From: Erythrobacter sp047872805
Lineage (GTDB): Bacteria; Pseudomonadota; Alphaproteobacteria; Sphingomonadales; Sphingomonadaceae
Reading direction: 5' to 3'
DNA: 64,000 bases
NCBI RefSeq assembly: GCF_047872805.1
Contig: NZ_JBLQUK010000003.1
Coordinates: 62,001-126,000 of the forward strand
Below are positions 24,494 through 32,494 of this stretch, one piece after another (position 1 is the first letter of the stretch; every line of letters begins with the position of its first letter). The notes under the pieces were generated by a model, which saw only the letters and a list, made by a program, of their open reading frames with translations, searched no databases and was not told where the DNA came from. Position numbers and translations under genes: made by a program.

Positions 24494-25246
24494 ATGGCAG
24501 GTGAAATTCTCGACAATCAGGGCCGCGGCGAAGCAAGCTGGGGCTGGCCCGACATTCATCCCGAAGGGCGCAAATACGGGGTCATTGCGGTCGCAATCAG
24601 CCTTGTGCCCTTGTTGATCCTTGACTGGGAGATCATCGGTTGGCCCTTGCTGCTATTATCGGCCGGGGTGTTTGCGTTTTTCCGCGATCCCGAACGGGTC
24701 GTGCCGCAAGCCGACAATGTGATTGTTGCCCCGGCAGACGGGCTGGTGACGCTGATCAAATCGGTTGAACCGCCCAGCGAACTGCGGATGGATGATGGTT
24801 CGGGTAACCTTGGCCTTGCCGACGGCCCGGTGACCCGCATTTCGATTTTCATGAGCGTGTTCGACGTCCACATCAACCGCGCGCCGATCGGTGGGACGGT
24901 GCGGCGGGTGGTCTATGTTCCGGGCAAATTCGTGAATGCCGACCTCGATAAGGCAAGCGAGGAAAATGAGCGCCAGCATATCCTGATCGAACGGACTGAC
25001 GGATTGGCGATTGGCTTTACGCAGATTGCCGGATTGGTTGCGAGGCGGATTGTGCCGTTTGTGAAGCCGGGCGATCTGGTGGCCAAGGGGCAGCGAGTGG
25101 GGCTGATCCGGTTTGGCAGCCGGGTTGATGTGTATCTGCCCGCGGGAACCGAACCCAAAGTGTTGATGGGGCAGAAAATTATCGCAGGAGAGACGATCCT
25201 TGCCGAACTGGGCTCTGCCGCGCTGCTTGAAGGGATCGCGCAATAA
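24494..25246 (+). CDS. psd: Phosphatidylserine decarboxylase (short form)
   Basis: A 250-residue proenzyme that decarboxylates phosphatidylserine to phosphatidylethanolamine at the inner membrane. Two membrane-associated hydrophobic runs lie at about 29-62. FFRDPERVVP, VIVAPADGLV and FMSVFDVHINRAP are family signatures. Self-cleavage to form the pyruvoyl group would occur between Gly208 and Ser209 in IRFGSRVDVYLP, the short-type equivalent of the LGST motif. ATG 24494 was chosen; the long upstream extension to 24338 has no family similarity. It is followed 43 bases later by pssA, the preceding step of the pathway. Confidence 0.95.
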   Translation: MAGEILDNQGRGEASWGWPDIHPEGRKYGVIAVAISLVPLLILDWEIIGWPLLLLSAGVFAFFRDPERVVPQADNVIVAPADGLVTLIKSVEPPSELRMDDGSGNLGLADGPVTRISIFMSVFDVHINRAPIGGTVRRVVYVPGKFVNADLDKASEENERQHILIERTDGLAIGFTQIAGLVARRIVPFVKPGDLVAKGQRVGLIRFGSRVDVYLPAGTEPKVLMGQKIIAGETILAELGSAALLEGIAQ

Positions 25247-25289
25247 TCGCCGCGGCCTTCATATGCTCATCACAAGCTGAGGTTTGGCA

Positions 25290-26144
25290 GTGAAAGAGCG
25301 CCAGAACTTGCAAAAGAATGCTCCCTTGCCAGCGCGGGTCGGACCAAAAGCGGCCGAGGACGAGGACAGCAAGGCGGGAAGCGACGGCAGCGGGCTGACG
25401 CTGCGCGCGATGTTGCCCAATGCGATCACTTCAGCGGCGCTGTGTTCCGGTCTTACCGGGGTGCGCTTCGCCATCGAAGGTGAATGGGCCTATGCGGTGC
25501 TGGCGGTTGCGCTGGCCGGGGTGCTTGACGGGATCGATGGGCGGATTGCCCGGATGCTCAACGCCCAATCGCGTTTTGGAGCGGAGCTCGACAGCCTGGC
25601 GGATTCGCTTTCTTTTGGCATGGCACCCGCGATCATCCTTTACCTTTGGTCGTTGCAAGGTCTGGAACGGTTTGGCTGGTTTGCCGCGCTTGCCTTTGCA
25701 ATTTGCTGCGCGCTGAGGCTGGCGCGTTTCAACGCCCGGATCGATGTGGAAAACCAGCCGCACCAATCGGCAGGATTTCTGACCGGGGTGCCGGCTCCGG
25801 TTGGCGCAGGCTTGGCGTTTACGCCTTGCTACCTGTGGATCGAAACCGGACTGCCGATCTTTCGTGACCCCATCCTGTTATCGATCTGGATCAGCGTTAT
25901 CGCGGTATTGCTCATTTCGAATATGGCGACGTTAAGCTGGGCGGCGATCCGTCCGCGCCGCGATATACGGCTGCCCTTGCTCGCTTTCGCGGCACTGGGT
26001 TTTGCCGGGATGCTGCTGGAGCCGTGGTGGGCGCTCACCGCGATCAGCGCGGTCTATCTTGCGCTGATGCCCTATGGCCTTTTCAAATATGGCAAGATCA
26101 AGCGCCGCCGCGCCCGAGCTGCGATCAAACCGCAGCCCGAATAG
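25290..26144 (+). CDS. pssA: CDP-diacylglycerol-serine O-phosphatidyltransferase
   Basis: A 284-residue integral membrane enzyme that makes phosphatidylserine from CDP-diacylglycerol and serine, supplying Psd. The CDP-alcohol phosphatidyltransferase motif DGIDGRIAR...GAELDSLAD is complete (D-x2-D-G-x2-A-R-x8-G-x3-D-x3-D). Several hydrophobic helices follow, then a basic tail KRRRARAAIK. GTG 25290 is chosen because CTGAGG lies eight bases upstream; TTG 25284 is too close. It forms an operon with psd. Its last 20 bases overlap the opposing small membrane gene. Confidence 0.93.
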   Translation: MKERQNLQKNAPLPARVGPKAAEDEDSKAGSDGSGLTLRAMLPNAITSAALCSGLTGVRFAIEGEWAYAVLAVALAGVLDGIDGRIARMLNAQSRFGAELDSLADSLSFGMAPAIILYLWSLQGLERFGWFAALAFAICCALRLARFNARIDVENQPHQSAGFLTGVPAPVGAGLAFTPCYLWIETGLPIFRDPILLSIWISVIAVLLISNMATLSWAAIRPRRDIRLPLLAFAALGFAGMLLEPWWALTAISAVYLALMPYGLFKYGKIKRRRARAAIKPQPE

Positions 26145-26382
26145 TGCCAACAGCACGCCGCCGCGCATAGGGCCGGTTCGGATTCACCATTGTTCGCCGG
26201 AATTCGGTGCGCAAACGTTGCTCGCTCGCGTCAATTTGCGGGACAAATCCTGCATCGAGCAATGCCTGTTCGCGCATCAGTGACCGATATGCTCCGCTCG
26301 CGCGCAGCCAGCTATCGGCAAGGCTGCACAGCACCGCGACCGAGGTCACGAAAAACAACGATGTGATAAACAATGCAATCAT
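26125..26382 (-). CDS. Small single-pass membrane protein, predicted SOS-regulated
   Basis: An 85-residue protein of no family I recognise. Residues 2-22 form one transmembrane helix (IALFITSLFFVTSVAVLC). The rest is hydrophilic and Arg-rich (LRTEFRRTMVNPNRPYARRRA), so by the positive-inside rule the tail probably faces the cytoplasm. The start ATG (complement of 26380-26382) has GGAAAGG eight bases upstream. Three perfect LexA-type boxes and a TTGACG -35 element lie 71-143 bases upstream on its strand. Size, single membrane span and SOS control recall damage-induced division inhibitors such as Caulobacter SidA, but no sequence similarity to them was seen. Function is therefore a hypothesis. 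Confidence 0.7.
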   Translation of the reverse strand: MIALFITSLFFVTSVAVLCSLADSWLRASGAYRSLMREQALLDAGFVPQIDASEQRLRTEFRRTMVNPNRPYARRRAVGTIRAAV

Positions 26383-26452
26383 GGCAGCGCCTTTCCGATT
26401 TGATGTGTTCTTACCCGCTGTTCATTCGCATGGATGATCGGGCGTAGCGTTC

Positions 26453-26467
26453 GTTCAATCTTTGTTC
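26453..26467. promoter_or_regulatory. LexA (SOS) box 1, GTTC-N7-GTTC
   Basis: A perfect direct repeat GTTC-AATCTTT-GTTC, the alphaproteobacterial LexA operator. It is the box nearest the small membrane gene, 71 bases before its start. Confidence 0.8.
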
Positions 26468-26477
26468 CTGTCGCTAT

Positions 26478-26492
26478 GTTCTATAAGTGTTC
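26478..26492. promoter_or_regulatory. LexA (SOS) box 2, GTTC-N7-GTTC
   Basis: A perfect GTTC-TATAAGT-GTTC operator. On the minus strand it falls directly downstream of a TTGACG -35 element (26503 to 26498), in the spacer and -10 region, so a bound repressor would block that promoter. Confidence 0.85.
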
Positions 26493-26497
26493 TTTCG

Positions 26498-26503
26498 CGT
26501 CAA
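26498..26503 (-). promoter_or_regulatory. -35 element of the small membrane gene promoter
   Basis: TTGACG reads on the minus strand. The -10 would fall in the AT-rich TATAGAACATAG stretch that overlaps LexA box 2; its exact hexamer is uncertain. Confidence 0.5.
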
Positions 26504-26510
26504 GCACTTT

Positions 26511-26525
26511 GTTCCGTTTGTGTTC
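26511..26525. promoter_or_regulatory. LexA (SOS) box 3, GTTC-N7-GTTC
   Basis: A perfect GTTC-CGTTTGT-GTTC operator upstream of the -35 element. The three boxes lie within 73 bases, and no weaker near-match is needed to define them. It is 193 bases before the rpsB start, so an effect on rpsB is less likely but not excluded. Confidence 0.8.
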
Positions 26526-26717
26526 CGCGCAGTCAGCTTTGCACTAGATTTTGTGGGTAAAGGTGGTTAGGGGCGCGCTCTCACAAATCAAAAGGTGCGA
26601 ATCACTCACCTGCCTGTTTGTGAAATTCACATGGAAGGCATTCATACCGGTGCCGCTCGCGGGATCTCCGCAGCGCGGTTCCAGCCTTCCAGAGGAACAA
26701 CCGGAAAGGAAATACCC

Positions 26718-27515
26718 ATGGCGGCTCCCACCGTTACCATGCAGCAATTGATTGAAGCCGGCGCGCATTTCGGGCATCAGACCCATCGCTGGAACCCGCG
26801 GATGAAGCCGTATATCTTCGGTGCCCGCAACTCCGTTCACATCATCGACTTGTCTCAGACCGTGCCGCTGTTCGCGCGCGCGCTCGACTTTGTTGAACAG
26901 ACCGTCCGTGCTGGCGGCAAGGTGCTGTTTGTCGGAACCAAGCGTCAGGCGCAGGAGCCTATCGCTGAATCCGCGCGCGCTTGCGGCCAACATTTCGTCA
27001 ATCACCGCTGGCTCGGTGGGATGCTCACCAACTGGAAAACCATCAGCGGTTCGATCAAGCGTCTCAAGACCCTTGAAGAGCAACTGTCGGGCGACACCAG
27101 CGGCCTGACCAAAAAGGAAGTTCTTAATCTCACGCGCGAACGTGAGAAGTTGGAGATGTCGCTTGGCGGTATCCGCGACATGGGCGGCATTCCGGACGTG
27201 ATGTTCGTGATCGACGCCAACAAGGAAGACCTCGCGATCAAGGAAGCCGCCGTGCTTGGCATTCCGGTGATCGGGATTCTTGATACCAATGTCGATCCGT
27301 CAGGCATTGCGTTCCCGGTTCCCGGAAATGACGACGCCAGCCGTGCGGTGCGCCTCTATTGTCAGGCAATCTGCGACGCTGCGCTGGCGGGCAAGGGTAA
27401 AGCTGTGCAGGAATCGGGCCAGGATTTCGGCGCGATGGATGCACCGCCTGCTGAACCTGCTGCGGAAGCCCCGGCTGAAGTGGCTCCAGTGGACGCCGCT
27501 GAGGAAACCGCCTGA
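26718..27515 (+). CDS. rpsB: 30S ribosomal protein uS2
   Basis: A 265-residue S2 protein. Family signatures are LIEAGAHFGHQTHRWNPRMKPYIFG near the start, RWLGGMLTNW, and PDVMFVIDANKEDLAIKEA. A Pro/Ala/Glu-rich tail follows residue 240. The start ATG 26718 has AAAGGA upstream; a longer in-frame reading from 26595 has no family similarity. It is followed by tsf in the conserved order. The 335 bases before it hold the SOS boxes described separately and the rpsB leader. Confidence 0.97.
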   Translation: MAAPTVTMQQLIEAGAHFGHQTHRWNPRMKPYIFGARNSVHIIDLSQTVPLFARALDFVEQTVRAGGKVLFVGTKRQAQEPIAESARACGQHFVNHRWLGGMLTNWKTISGSIKRLKTLEEQLSGDTSGLTKKEVLNLTREREKLEMSLGGIRDMGGIPDVMFVIDANKEDLAIKEAAVLGIPVIGILDTNVDPSGIAFPVPGNDDASRAVRLYCQAICDAALAGKGKAVQESGQDFGAMDAPPAEPAAEAPAEVAPVDAAEETA

Positions 27516-27570
27516 GCCTGCTTGCCAAAGCGGCGCGCGTCAATTGCGCGTCACAATCATAGACTAGCGC

Positions 27571-27617
27571 GCCGGGCATGGCTTCCTCCGACAATTGCGG
27601 AGGATCCAAAGCCCGGT
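27571..27617 (+). promoter_or_regulatory. Nested hairpin between rpsB and tsf
   Basis: An outer stem GCCGGGC (27571-27577) with GCCCGG (27611-27616) encloses an inner perfect stem CCTCCG (27585-27590) with CGGAGG (27598-27603) over a seven-base loop. There is no T-run. It may act as an mRNA processing or stability element, or a translational control site for tsf. Confidence 0.5.
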
Positions 27618-27646
27618 GCCCAAAACGACAATCAAAGGAATATCCC

Positions 27647-28573
27647 ATGGCCGATTTCACCGTCGCCGATGTCAAGACCCTGCGCGAAAAAACTGGCGCA
27701 GGCATGATGGATGCCAAGAAAGCGCTTGTGGAAGCAGGCGGCGATATCGAAGCCGCCGTTGACGCGCTTCGTGCAAAAGGCCTCGCCACCGCCCAGAAGA
27801 AGTCGAGCCGCACCGCAGCGGAAGGTCTGGTCGGCGTCGCTGTCGAGGCGACCTGCGGCGTGGCTGTCGAAGTCAACTCGGAAACCGACTTTGTCGCCAA
27901 GAACGATCAGTTCCAAAACTTCGTCCGCAGCGCCACCGCTGCCGCACTGGCGCTGGGTAGCGATGATGTCGAAGCGCTTAAGGCTGCCGCATATCCCGGT
28001 GGCGGAACGGTTGGCGAAAAGCTGACCGACAATGTCGCCACCATTGGTGAAAACCAGCAGATCCGCCGGATCAAGTCGGTTGCCGTGTCGTCGGGCGCAG
28101 TGGTTTCTTACGTCCACAATGCCGCCGCCGAAGGGCTGGGCAAGATCGGGGTTCTGGTCGCACTGGAAAGCGACCTGAGCGAGGACACTTTGGTGCCGTT
28201 CGGTAAGCAGATTGCTATGCACATCGCTTCGATGTTCCCGATGGCGCTCAACGCTGATGGCCTCGATGCAGACGTGATCGCCCGCGAACGCGCCATCGCG
28301 CAGGAAAAGGCCGCCGAAAGCGGTAAGCCTGCCGAAGTGCAGGACAAGATGGTTGACGGCGCGATCAAGAAATTCGCCAAGGAAAACGCGCTGCTCAGCC
28401 AGATGTTCGTGCTCGACAACAAGAGCAGCGTCGAAGACGTGGTGGCCAAATTCGGCAAGGACAATGCGGGCTCGGTCAAACTTACCGACTATGTCCGTTT
28501 CCAGCTGGGCGAAGGCATCGAAAAGGAAGAAAGCGACTTCGCAGCAGAAGTCGCGGCTGCTGTTGGCGGGTAA
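27647..28573 (+). CDS. tsf: Translation elongation factor Ts
   Basis: A 308-residue nucleotide exchange factor for EF-Tu. The N-terminal UBA-like module (VADVKTLREKTGAGMMDAKKALVEAGGD) and the core motif EVNSETDFVAKNDQF are diagnostic. The first ATG with AAAGGA upstream (27647) matches family N-termini. It belongs to the rpsB-tsf pair, with a nested hairpin in the 131-base gap. Length is normal for alphaproteobacteria. Confidence 0.97.
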   Translation: MADFTVADVKTLREKTGAGMMDAKKALVEAGGDIEAAVDALRAKGLATAQKKSSRTAAEGLVGVAVEATCGVAVEVNSETDFVAKNDQFQNFVRSATAAALALGSDDVEALKAAAYPGGGTVGEKLTDNVATIGENQQIRRIKSVAVSSGAVVSYVHNAAAEGLGKIGVLVALESDLSEDTLVPFGKQIAMHIASMFPMALNADGLDADVIARERAIAQEKAAESGKPAEVQDKMVDGAIKKFAKENALLSQMFVLDNKSSVEDVVAKFGKDNAGSVKLTDYVRFQLGEGIEKEESDFAAEVAAAVGG

Positions 28574-28598
28574 TCCCTCTAGCATTGAAGAAAACAAC

Positions 28599-28627
28599 GG
28601 CCGTCGCAGATCATTGCTGCGGCGGCC
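28599..28627 (-). terminator. Hairpin between tsf and metallophosphoesterase genes
   Basis: GGCCGTCGCAG (28599-28609) pairs with CTGCGGCGGCC (28617-28627), an 11-base stem with one G-T pair and a seven-base loop. Read on the minus strand it is followed by TTGTTTTCTT, so it fits a terminator for the metallophosphoesterase gene, whose last codons it overlaps. It may also stop tsf transcripts. Confidence 0.7.
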
Positions 28628-29465
28628 GGATTTCTATCAACCAGACCTCCGGATGCGTGAAGAAGCGGATCGGCAGCAGGCTGGTGCCAAGTCCTGCTGA
28701 TGTCACCAATGTCTTGCCGTGTTCTTTCACCACGCCGCAGGCATAGGTTTCGCCAAAATCGGACATGGTCGCCGGCGACCCGCCCCAAGGATAGGCGATT
28801 TGCCCGCAATGCGTGTGCCCCGCCAGCACAAGGTCTGCGTCAACCGGGACCGAGGGGAAAATATCCGGGCTGTGCGATAGCCACAAACGGACGCCTGAAA
28901 GCGGGCGCATTGCCTTTGCGGTGTTTTCGATGTCAGCTCTGCCAGTGAAATCATCGTCCACACCGCCAATCGCAAAAGGCCCCGCTTGCACAGCCTCGTT
29001 AGCGAGCACGCGAATTTGGCTGTGCCGGGACAGCTCAGCGGCCAATTTAGGCCAGCCGAACCAGTGGTCGTGATTGCCCGGCACGATGACAACTCCGTGC
29101 CTGGCCTCCAGTGCGCCGAGCGGTGCGACAATCTCAGCAGCGGTGTAAACCTTTGTCGCGCTGCGTTTCTCGCTGACCAGATCGCCGGCGATCACCACCA
29201 GATCGGGTTTGAGCGCGTTCACCTGATCCACGATCCGCGTCAGCCGTGACGGCGGCATATCCGGTCCTGCGACATGAATGTCGGTCAGGAACACAAGTCT
29301 GACCGGCGCTGATCCAGCCGGCAGGGAAGCAGTTTCGAGCACCAGCCGTTCCACCACTGGATCGCGCATTGTGTCGTGCCAGACCTTGGCGAGTACAGTT
29401 GCTGCGACTGCAATGCAGAAAATTGCGGCGATTTTGAACCACCTGCTGTGCAGAATTGCCTTCAT
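28611..29465 (-). CDS. Membrane-anchored metallophosphoesterase
   Basis: A 284-residue calcineurin-like phosphoesterase with an N-terminal membrane anchor (residues about 9-27). Metal-binding motifs appear in order: TDIHVAG, AGDLV, PGNHDHW, LSHSPD and GHTHCGQI. The set matches the YkuE/YaeI-type family, which in some bacteria cleaves lipid-linked phosphodiesters such as UDP-diacylglucosamine or has other phosphatase roles. The activity here is not determined. It is on the opposite strand, inserted between tsf and pyrH, which are usually adjacent. The start ATG (complement of 29463-29465) begins the membrane anchor. Confidence 0.85.
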   Translation of the reverse strand: MKAILHSRWFKIAAIFCIAVAATVLAKVWHDTMRDPVVERLVLETASLPAGSAPVRLVFLTDIHVAGPDMPPSRLTRIVDQVNALKPDLVVIAGDLVSEKRSATKVYTAAEIVAPLGALEARHGVVIVPGNHDHWFGWPKLAAELSRHSQIRVLANEAVQAGPFAIGGVDDDFTGRADIENTAKAMRPLSGVRLWLSHSPDIFPSVPVDADLVLAGHTHCGQIAYPWGGSPATMSDFGETYACGVVKEHGKTLVTSAGLGTSLLPIRFFTHPEVWLIEIRPPQQ

Positions 29466-29630
29466 CAACTGTCCTATGGTTATTGGCTGGGTCTTTGCAC
29501 AAGGCGAAGCAAACGCAAAGCCGCGCCCGGTTTGGGCTGGACATATCCACTTGGCAGCGCGCGGCCTGCCGGATAGAGGCCGCAGACATAGGCTTTGTAG
29601 CCGCAATTCAGCCGGAGATACCTTCCCCCA

Positions 29631-30365
29631 ATGGCAAACAGCACTGCCCTTCCCGAAATCAAGCGCGTCCTCCTCAAGCTTTCAGGCGAGGTCCTGATGG
29701 GGGAACAGGATTACGGCATCGACCCAGCCTATGTCGCGCGTCTTGCCGAAGAGGTAAAGGCGGCCAAGGATAGCGGGATCGAAGTGTGTCTGGTGATCGG
29801 CGGCGGCAATATCTTTCGCGGGATCAGCGCAGCGGCCAAAGGGCTGGACCGCACCACGGGCGATTACATGGGGATGCTGGCGACAGTGATGAATGCGCTG
29901 GCCATGCAGAATGCGCTCGAACAATTGGGCGTGCAGACCCGTGTTCAATCGGCCATTCCGATGAGCAGCGTATGCGAGCCCTACATCCGCCGCCGGGCCG
30001 AACGGCACCTTGAAAAGGGGCGCATTGTGATCTTTGCTGCAGGCACCGGCAATCCGTTCTTCACCACCGATACCGGCGCGGCATTGCGTGCGGCGGAAAT
30101 GGGCTGTGACGCGCTGCTCAAGGGCACAAGCGTCGACGGCGTCTATGACAGCGATCCCAAACATAATGAAAACGCCGTCCGCTATGACACCATTTCCTAT
30201 GACCACGTTCTGTCGCAGAACCTCAAAGTCATGGACGCCACCGCAGTGGCGCTTTGCCGGGAGAACCACATTCCGATAGTGGTGTTCTCGATCCGTGAAA
30301 AAGGCAATCTTGCCCGCGTCCTGTCGGGCGAAGGCACACAGACAATTGTAAAGAAGGACAGCTGA
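29631..30365 (+). CDS. pyrH: UMP kinase
   Basis: A 244-residue bacterial UMP kinase of the amino acid kinase fold, converting UMP to UDP. KRVLLKLSGEVLMG at the start, VIGGGNIFRG, GDYMGMLATVMNALA and GTGNPFFTTDTGAALRAAE are family hallmarks. ATG 29631 is used. The next gene, frr, begins four bases after its stop, so the two form an operon, and uppS follows. It supplies pyrimidine nucleotides and is a normal neighbour of ribosome recycling factor. Confidence 0.96.
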   Translation: MANSTALPEIKRVLLKLSGEVLMGEQDYGIDPAYVARLAEEVKAAKDSGIEVCLVIGGGNIFRGISAAAKGLDRTTGDYMGMLATVMNALAMQNALEQLGVQTRVQSAIPMSSVCEPYIRRRAERHLEKGRIVIFAAGTGNPFFTTDTGAALRAAEMGCDALLKGTSVDGVYDSDPKHNENAVRYDTISYDHVLSQNLKVMDATAVALCRENHIPIVVFSIREKGNLARVLSGEGTQTIVKKDS

Positions 30366-30368
30366 TCC

Positions 30369-30926
30369 ATGCCGCAGTATGAAAAGGCAGACATCGAACG
30401 CCGGATGGCGGGCGCGGTGGAATCGTTGAAGAGTGATCTTTCGGGGCTTCGCACCGGGCGCGCCAACACCAGCCTTCTCGATCCGGTGCAGGTTTCGGTT
30501 TACGGGGCCATGATGCCGCTTAACCAGGTCGCGACGGTTTCCGCGCCCGAACCGCGCATGTTGAGCGTGCAGGTGTGGGACAAGTCAAACGTCAGCGCCG
30601 TGGAAAAAGGGATCGCGCATGCGAACCTCGGTCTTAATCCGATCGTCGATGGTCAGACCCTGCGCCTGCCCATGCCGGATCTGACCGAAGACCGGCGTAA
30701 AGACCTTGCCAAGCTGGCCGGGCAATATGCCGAGAAAGCCAAAATCGCGATCCGCAACGTCCGCCGCGACGCAATGGAAAGCCTGAAGGTTGACGAAAAG
30801 AAGAAGGATATTTCCGAGGACGAGCGTAAGCGGATGGAGGACGAGGTTCAGAAGCTGACCGATAAATATGTCGCCGAGACCGACGATGCGGCGGCGAAGA
30901 AAGAACAGGAAATCCTGACTCAGTGA
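30369..30926 (+). CDS. frr: Ribosome recycling factor
   Basis: A 185-residue RRF that with EF-G splits the post-termination ribosome. LRTGRANTSLLDPVQVSVYG, LNPIVDGQTLRLPMPDLTEDRRKDLAKLAGQ and IRNVRRDAM are clear signatures. Its length is the family norm. It sits between pyrH (three-base gap) and uppS (30-base gap) in one transcription unit. Confidence 0.97.
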   Translation: MPQYEKADIERRMAGAVESLKSDLSGLRTGRANTSLLDPVQVSVYGAMMPLNQVATVSAPEPRMLSVQVWDKSNVSAVEKGIAHANLGLNPIVDGQTLRLPMPDLTEDRRKDLAKLAGQYAEKAKIAIRNVRRDAMESLKVDEKKKDISEDERKRMEDEVQKLTDKYVAETDDAAAKKEQEILTQ

Positions 30927-30956
30927 GATCTGGGGAGGGGCCGCGGCAATAGGGAG

Positions 30957-31676
30957 ATGGAACAGCGGATGGGCGACAGCCCTGCCTCAATCGCGCCGCG
31001 CACCTCTGGCCGCGCTCGCCATGTCGCCATAATCATGGACGGCAATGGCCGCTGGGCGACAAAGCGCGGCCTGCCTCGTGCGGTCGGTCATCAGCGCGGG
31101 GTAGAGGCGGTAAGGCGTCTGGTGCGCGGGCTTGAGCCGATGGAGCTTGATTGCCTGACGCTATACGCCTTCAGTTCGGAGAACTGGAAACGTTCGGTCG
31201 ATGAAGTCGATGATCTGATGAATTTGATGCGCCGGTTCATCAAATCAGACTTGCCCGATTTTGTAGCCAATGACGTCCAGCTCAAGATTATTGGCGATTG
31301 GCAGTCTTTGGCACCCGATATTGTGGCGATGCTGGAGGACGCGCTGACCAAGACTTCGAACGGCAGCAAGAAGCTTGCGGTCGCCCTCAATTACGGGGCT
31401 CAGCATGAAATCGCGCGCGCTGCTGCAAAGGCGGCTGCGCTCGGTGAAATCACGCCTGAAACCATCGCGGCGCAGCTCGACACGCACGATCTGCCTCCGC
31501 TCGACTTGCTCATCCGCACCAGCGGCGAAATACGTCTGTCGAATTTTCTGTTATGGCAGGCGGCCTATGCAGAGATGCTGTTTGTCGACACGCTGTGGCC
31601 CGATTTCAAACCCGAACATCTCGAACGCGCGCTGGATGATTTTGCCCAAAGGGAGCGCCGTTATGGAGGACGTTGA
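30957..31676 (+). CDS. uppS: Undecaprenyl diphosphate synthase (cis-prenyltransferase)
   Basis: A 239-residue UppS that makes the C55 lipid carrier for peptidoglycan and surface polysaccharides. Motifs include IIMDGNGRWA with the catalytic Asp, a Gly-His pair in GHQRGVEAVRR, SSENWKR, and DLLIRTSGEIRLSNFLLWQAAYAE with the diphosphate-binding Arg. ATG 30957 or ATG 30969 may be the start. The end overlaps the start of cdsA by 14 bases, implying translational coupling. Confidence 0.95.
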   Translation: MEQRMGDSPASIAPRTSGRARHVAIIMDGNGRWATKRGLPRAVGHQRGVEAVRRLVRGLEPMELDCLTLYAFSSENWKRSVDEVDDLMNLMRRFIKSDLPDFVANDVQLKIIGDWQSLAPDIVAMLEDALTKTSNGSKKLAVALNYGAQHEIARAAAKAAALGEITPETIAAQLDTHDLPPLDLLIRTSGEIRLSNFLLWQAAYAEMLFVDTLWPDFKPEHLERALDDFAQRERRYGGR

Positions 31677-32493
31677 CAACCGGCGTGAAGAGCTGACGCG
31701 CGCCGCATTGACCGAAAAAGGTGCGGGCGTACTGGCAGATGAAGCCCGGAATGCCGATGGCATGAACGACCTGCTGGTGCGCTTTGTCTCTGCGGTGGCA
31801 ATGGCTGGATTGTCGGTCATCGCACTGTATTTTGGCGGATGGGTCTGGACCGGTTTTGTAGTCCTGCTGGCCGGATTGGTGCTGTGGGAATGGAACGGGA
31901 TCGTCAGCAAATTCGGCGTTTCCGCAGTGTCCGAAGTCGCATGGCTTTTCCTGGGCGCGCTGTATGTCGGTGCTGCGGCGCTGGCGATGGTGTCTGTGCG
32001 TGTTGGATGGGGCTTTCTGCTTGGAGACAGCGCCGCACCGGGATATGATTTTTGGGCGGTTCTGCTGGTTTTTCTCGGCACAATCGTTGCGGTTGACGTT
32101 GGGGCCTATTTTGCCGGTCGGGCAATTGGCGGTCCGCGCATCGCTCCATCGATCAGCCCCTCAAAGACCTGGGCCGGACTGTTTGGCGGCATGGTGGCGG
32201 CCTCTGGCCTGCGGGTGCTTTGCATCACCTTGGAAATTGGCCCCATTGGCGACTATTTCGGTTCAGCCTCGCTGCTCTGGCTGGGCGGCATCGCAGAAGG
32301 CATGTTGATCGCCATTATCGCGCAGGCGGGTGATTTTTTCGAAAGCTGGATGAAACGCCGCGCCAAAGTAAAGGATTCGGGGCAATTGCTGCCCGGTCAC
32401 GGCGGGCTATTCGACCGGTTGGATGGGTTTCTGGCGGTGTTTTTCACCTTGTTTTTGATTGCGGTCGTGCCTGCCTATATTGGCTTTGGATAA
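31663..32493 (+). CDS. cdsA: Phosphatidate cytidylyltransferase
   Basis: A 276-residue polytopic membrane enzyme that makes CDP-diacylglycerol, the precursor for PssA and PgsA also encoded in this window. The CdsA signature is near the C-terminus: DSGQLLPGHGGLFDRLDG, with SPSKTWAG upstream. Several transmembrane helices begin at about residue 35. ATG 31663 with GGGAG upstream overlaps uppS by 14 bases. The stop TAA is at 32491-32493 and dxr begins one base later. Confidence 0.94.
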   Translation: MEDVDNRREELTRAALTEKGAGVLADEARNADGMNDLLVRFVSAVAMAGLSVIALYFGGWVWTGFVVLLAGLVLWEWNGIVSKFGVSAVSEVAWLFLGALYVGAAALAMVSVRVGWGFLLGDSAAPGYDFWAVLLVFLGTIVAVDVGAYFAGRAIGGPRIAPSISPSKTWAGLFGGMVAASGLRVLCITLEIGPIGDYFGSASLLWLGGIAEGMLIAIIAQAGDFFESWMKRRAKVKDSGQLLPGHGGLFDRLDGFLAVFFTLFLIAVVPAYIGFG

Positions 32494-32494
32494 T

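Noticed and set aside
26407..26423. A fourth LexA box
   Set aside because: Two GTTC half-sites are present, but the spacer is nine bases, not seven.
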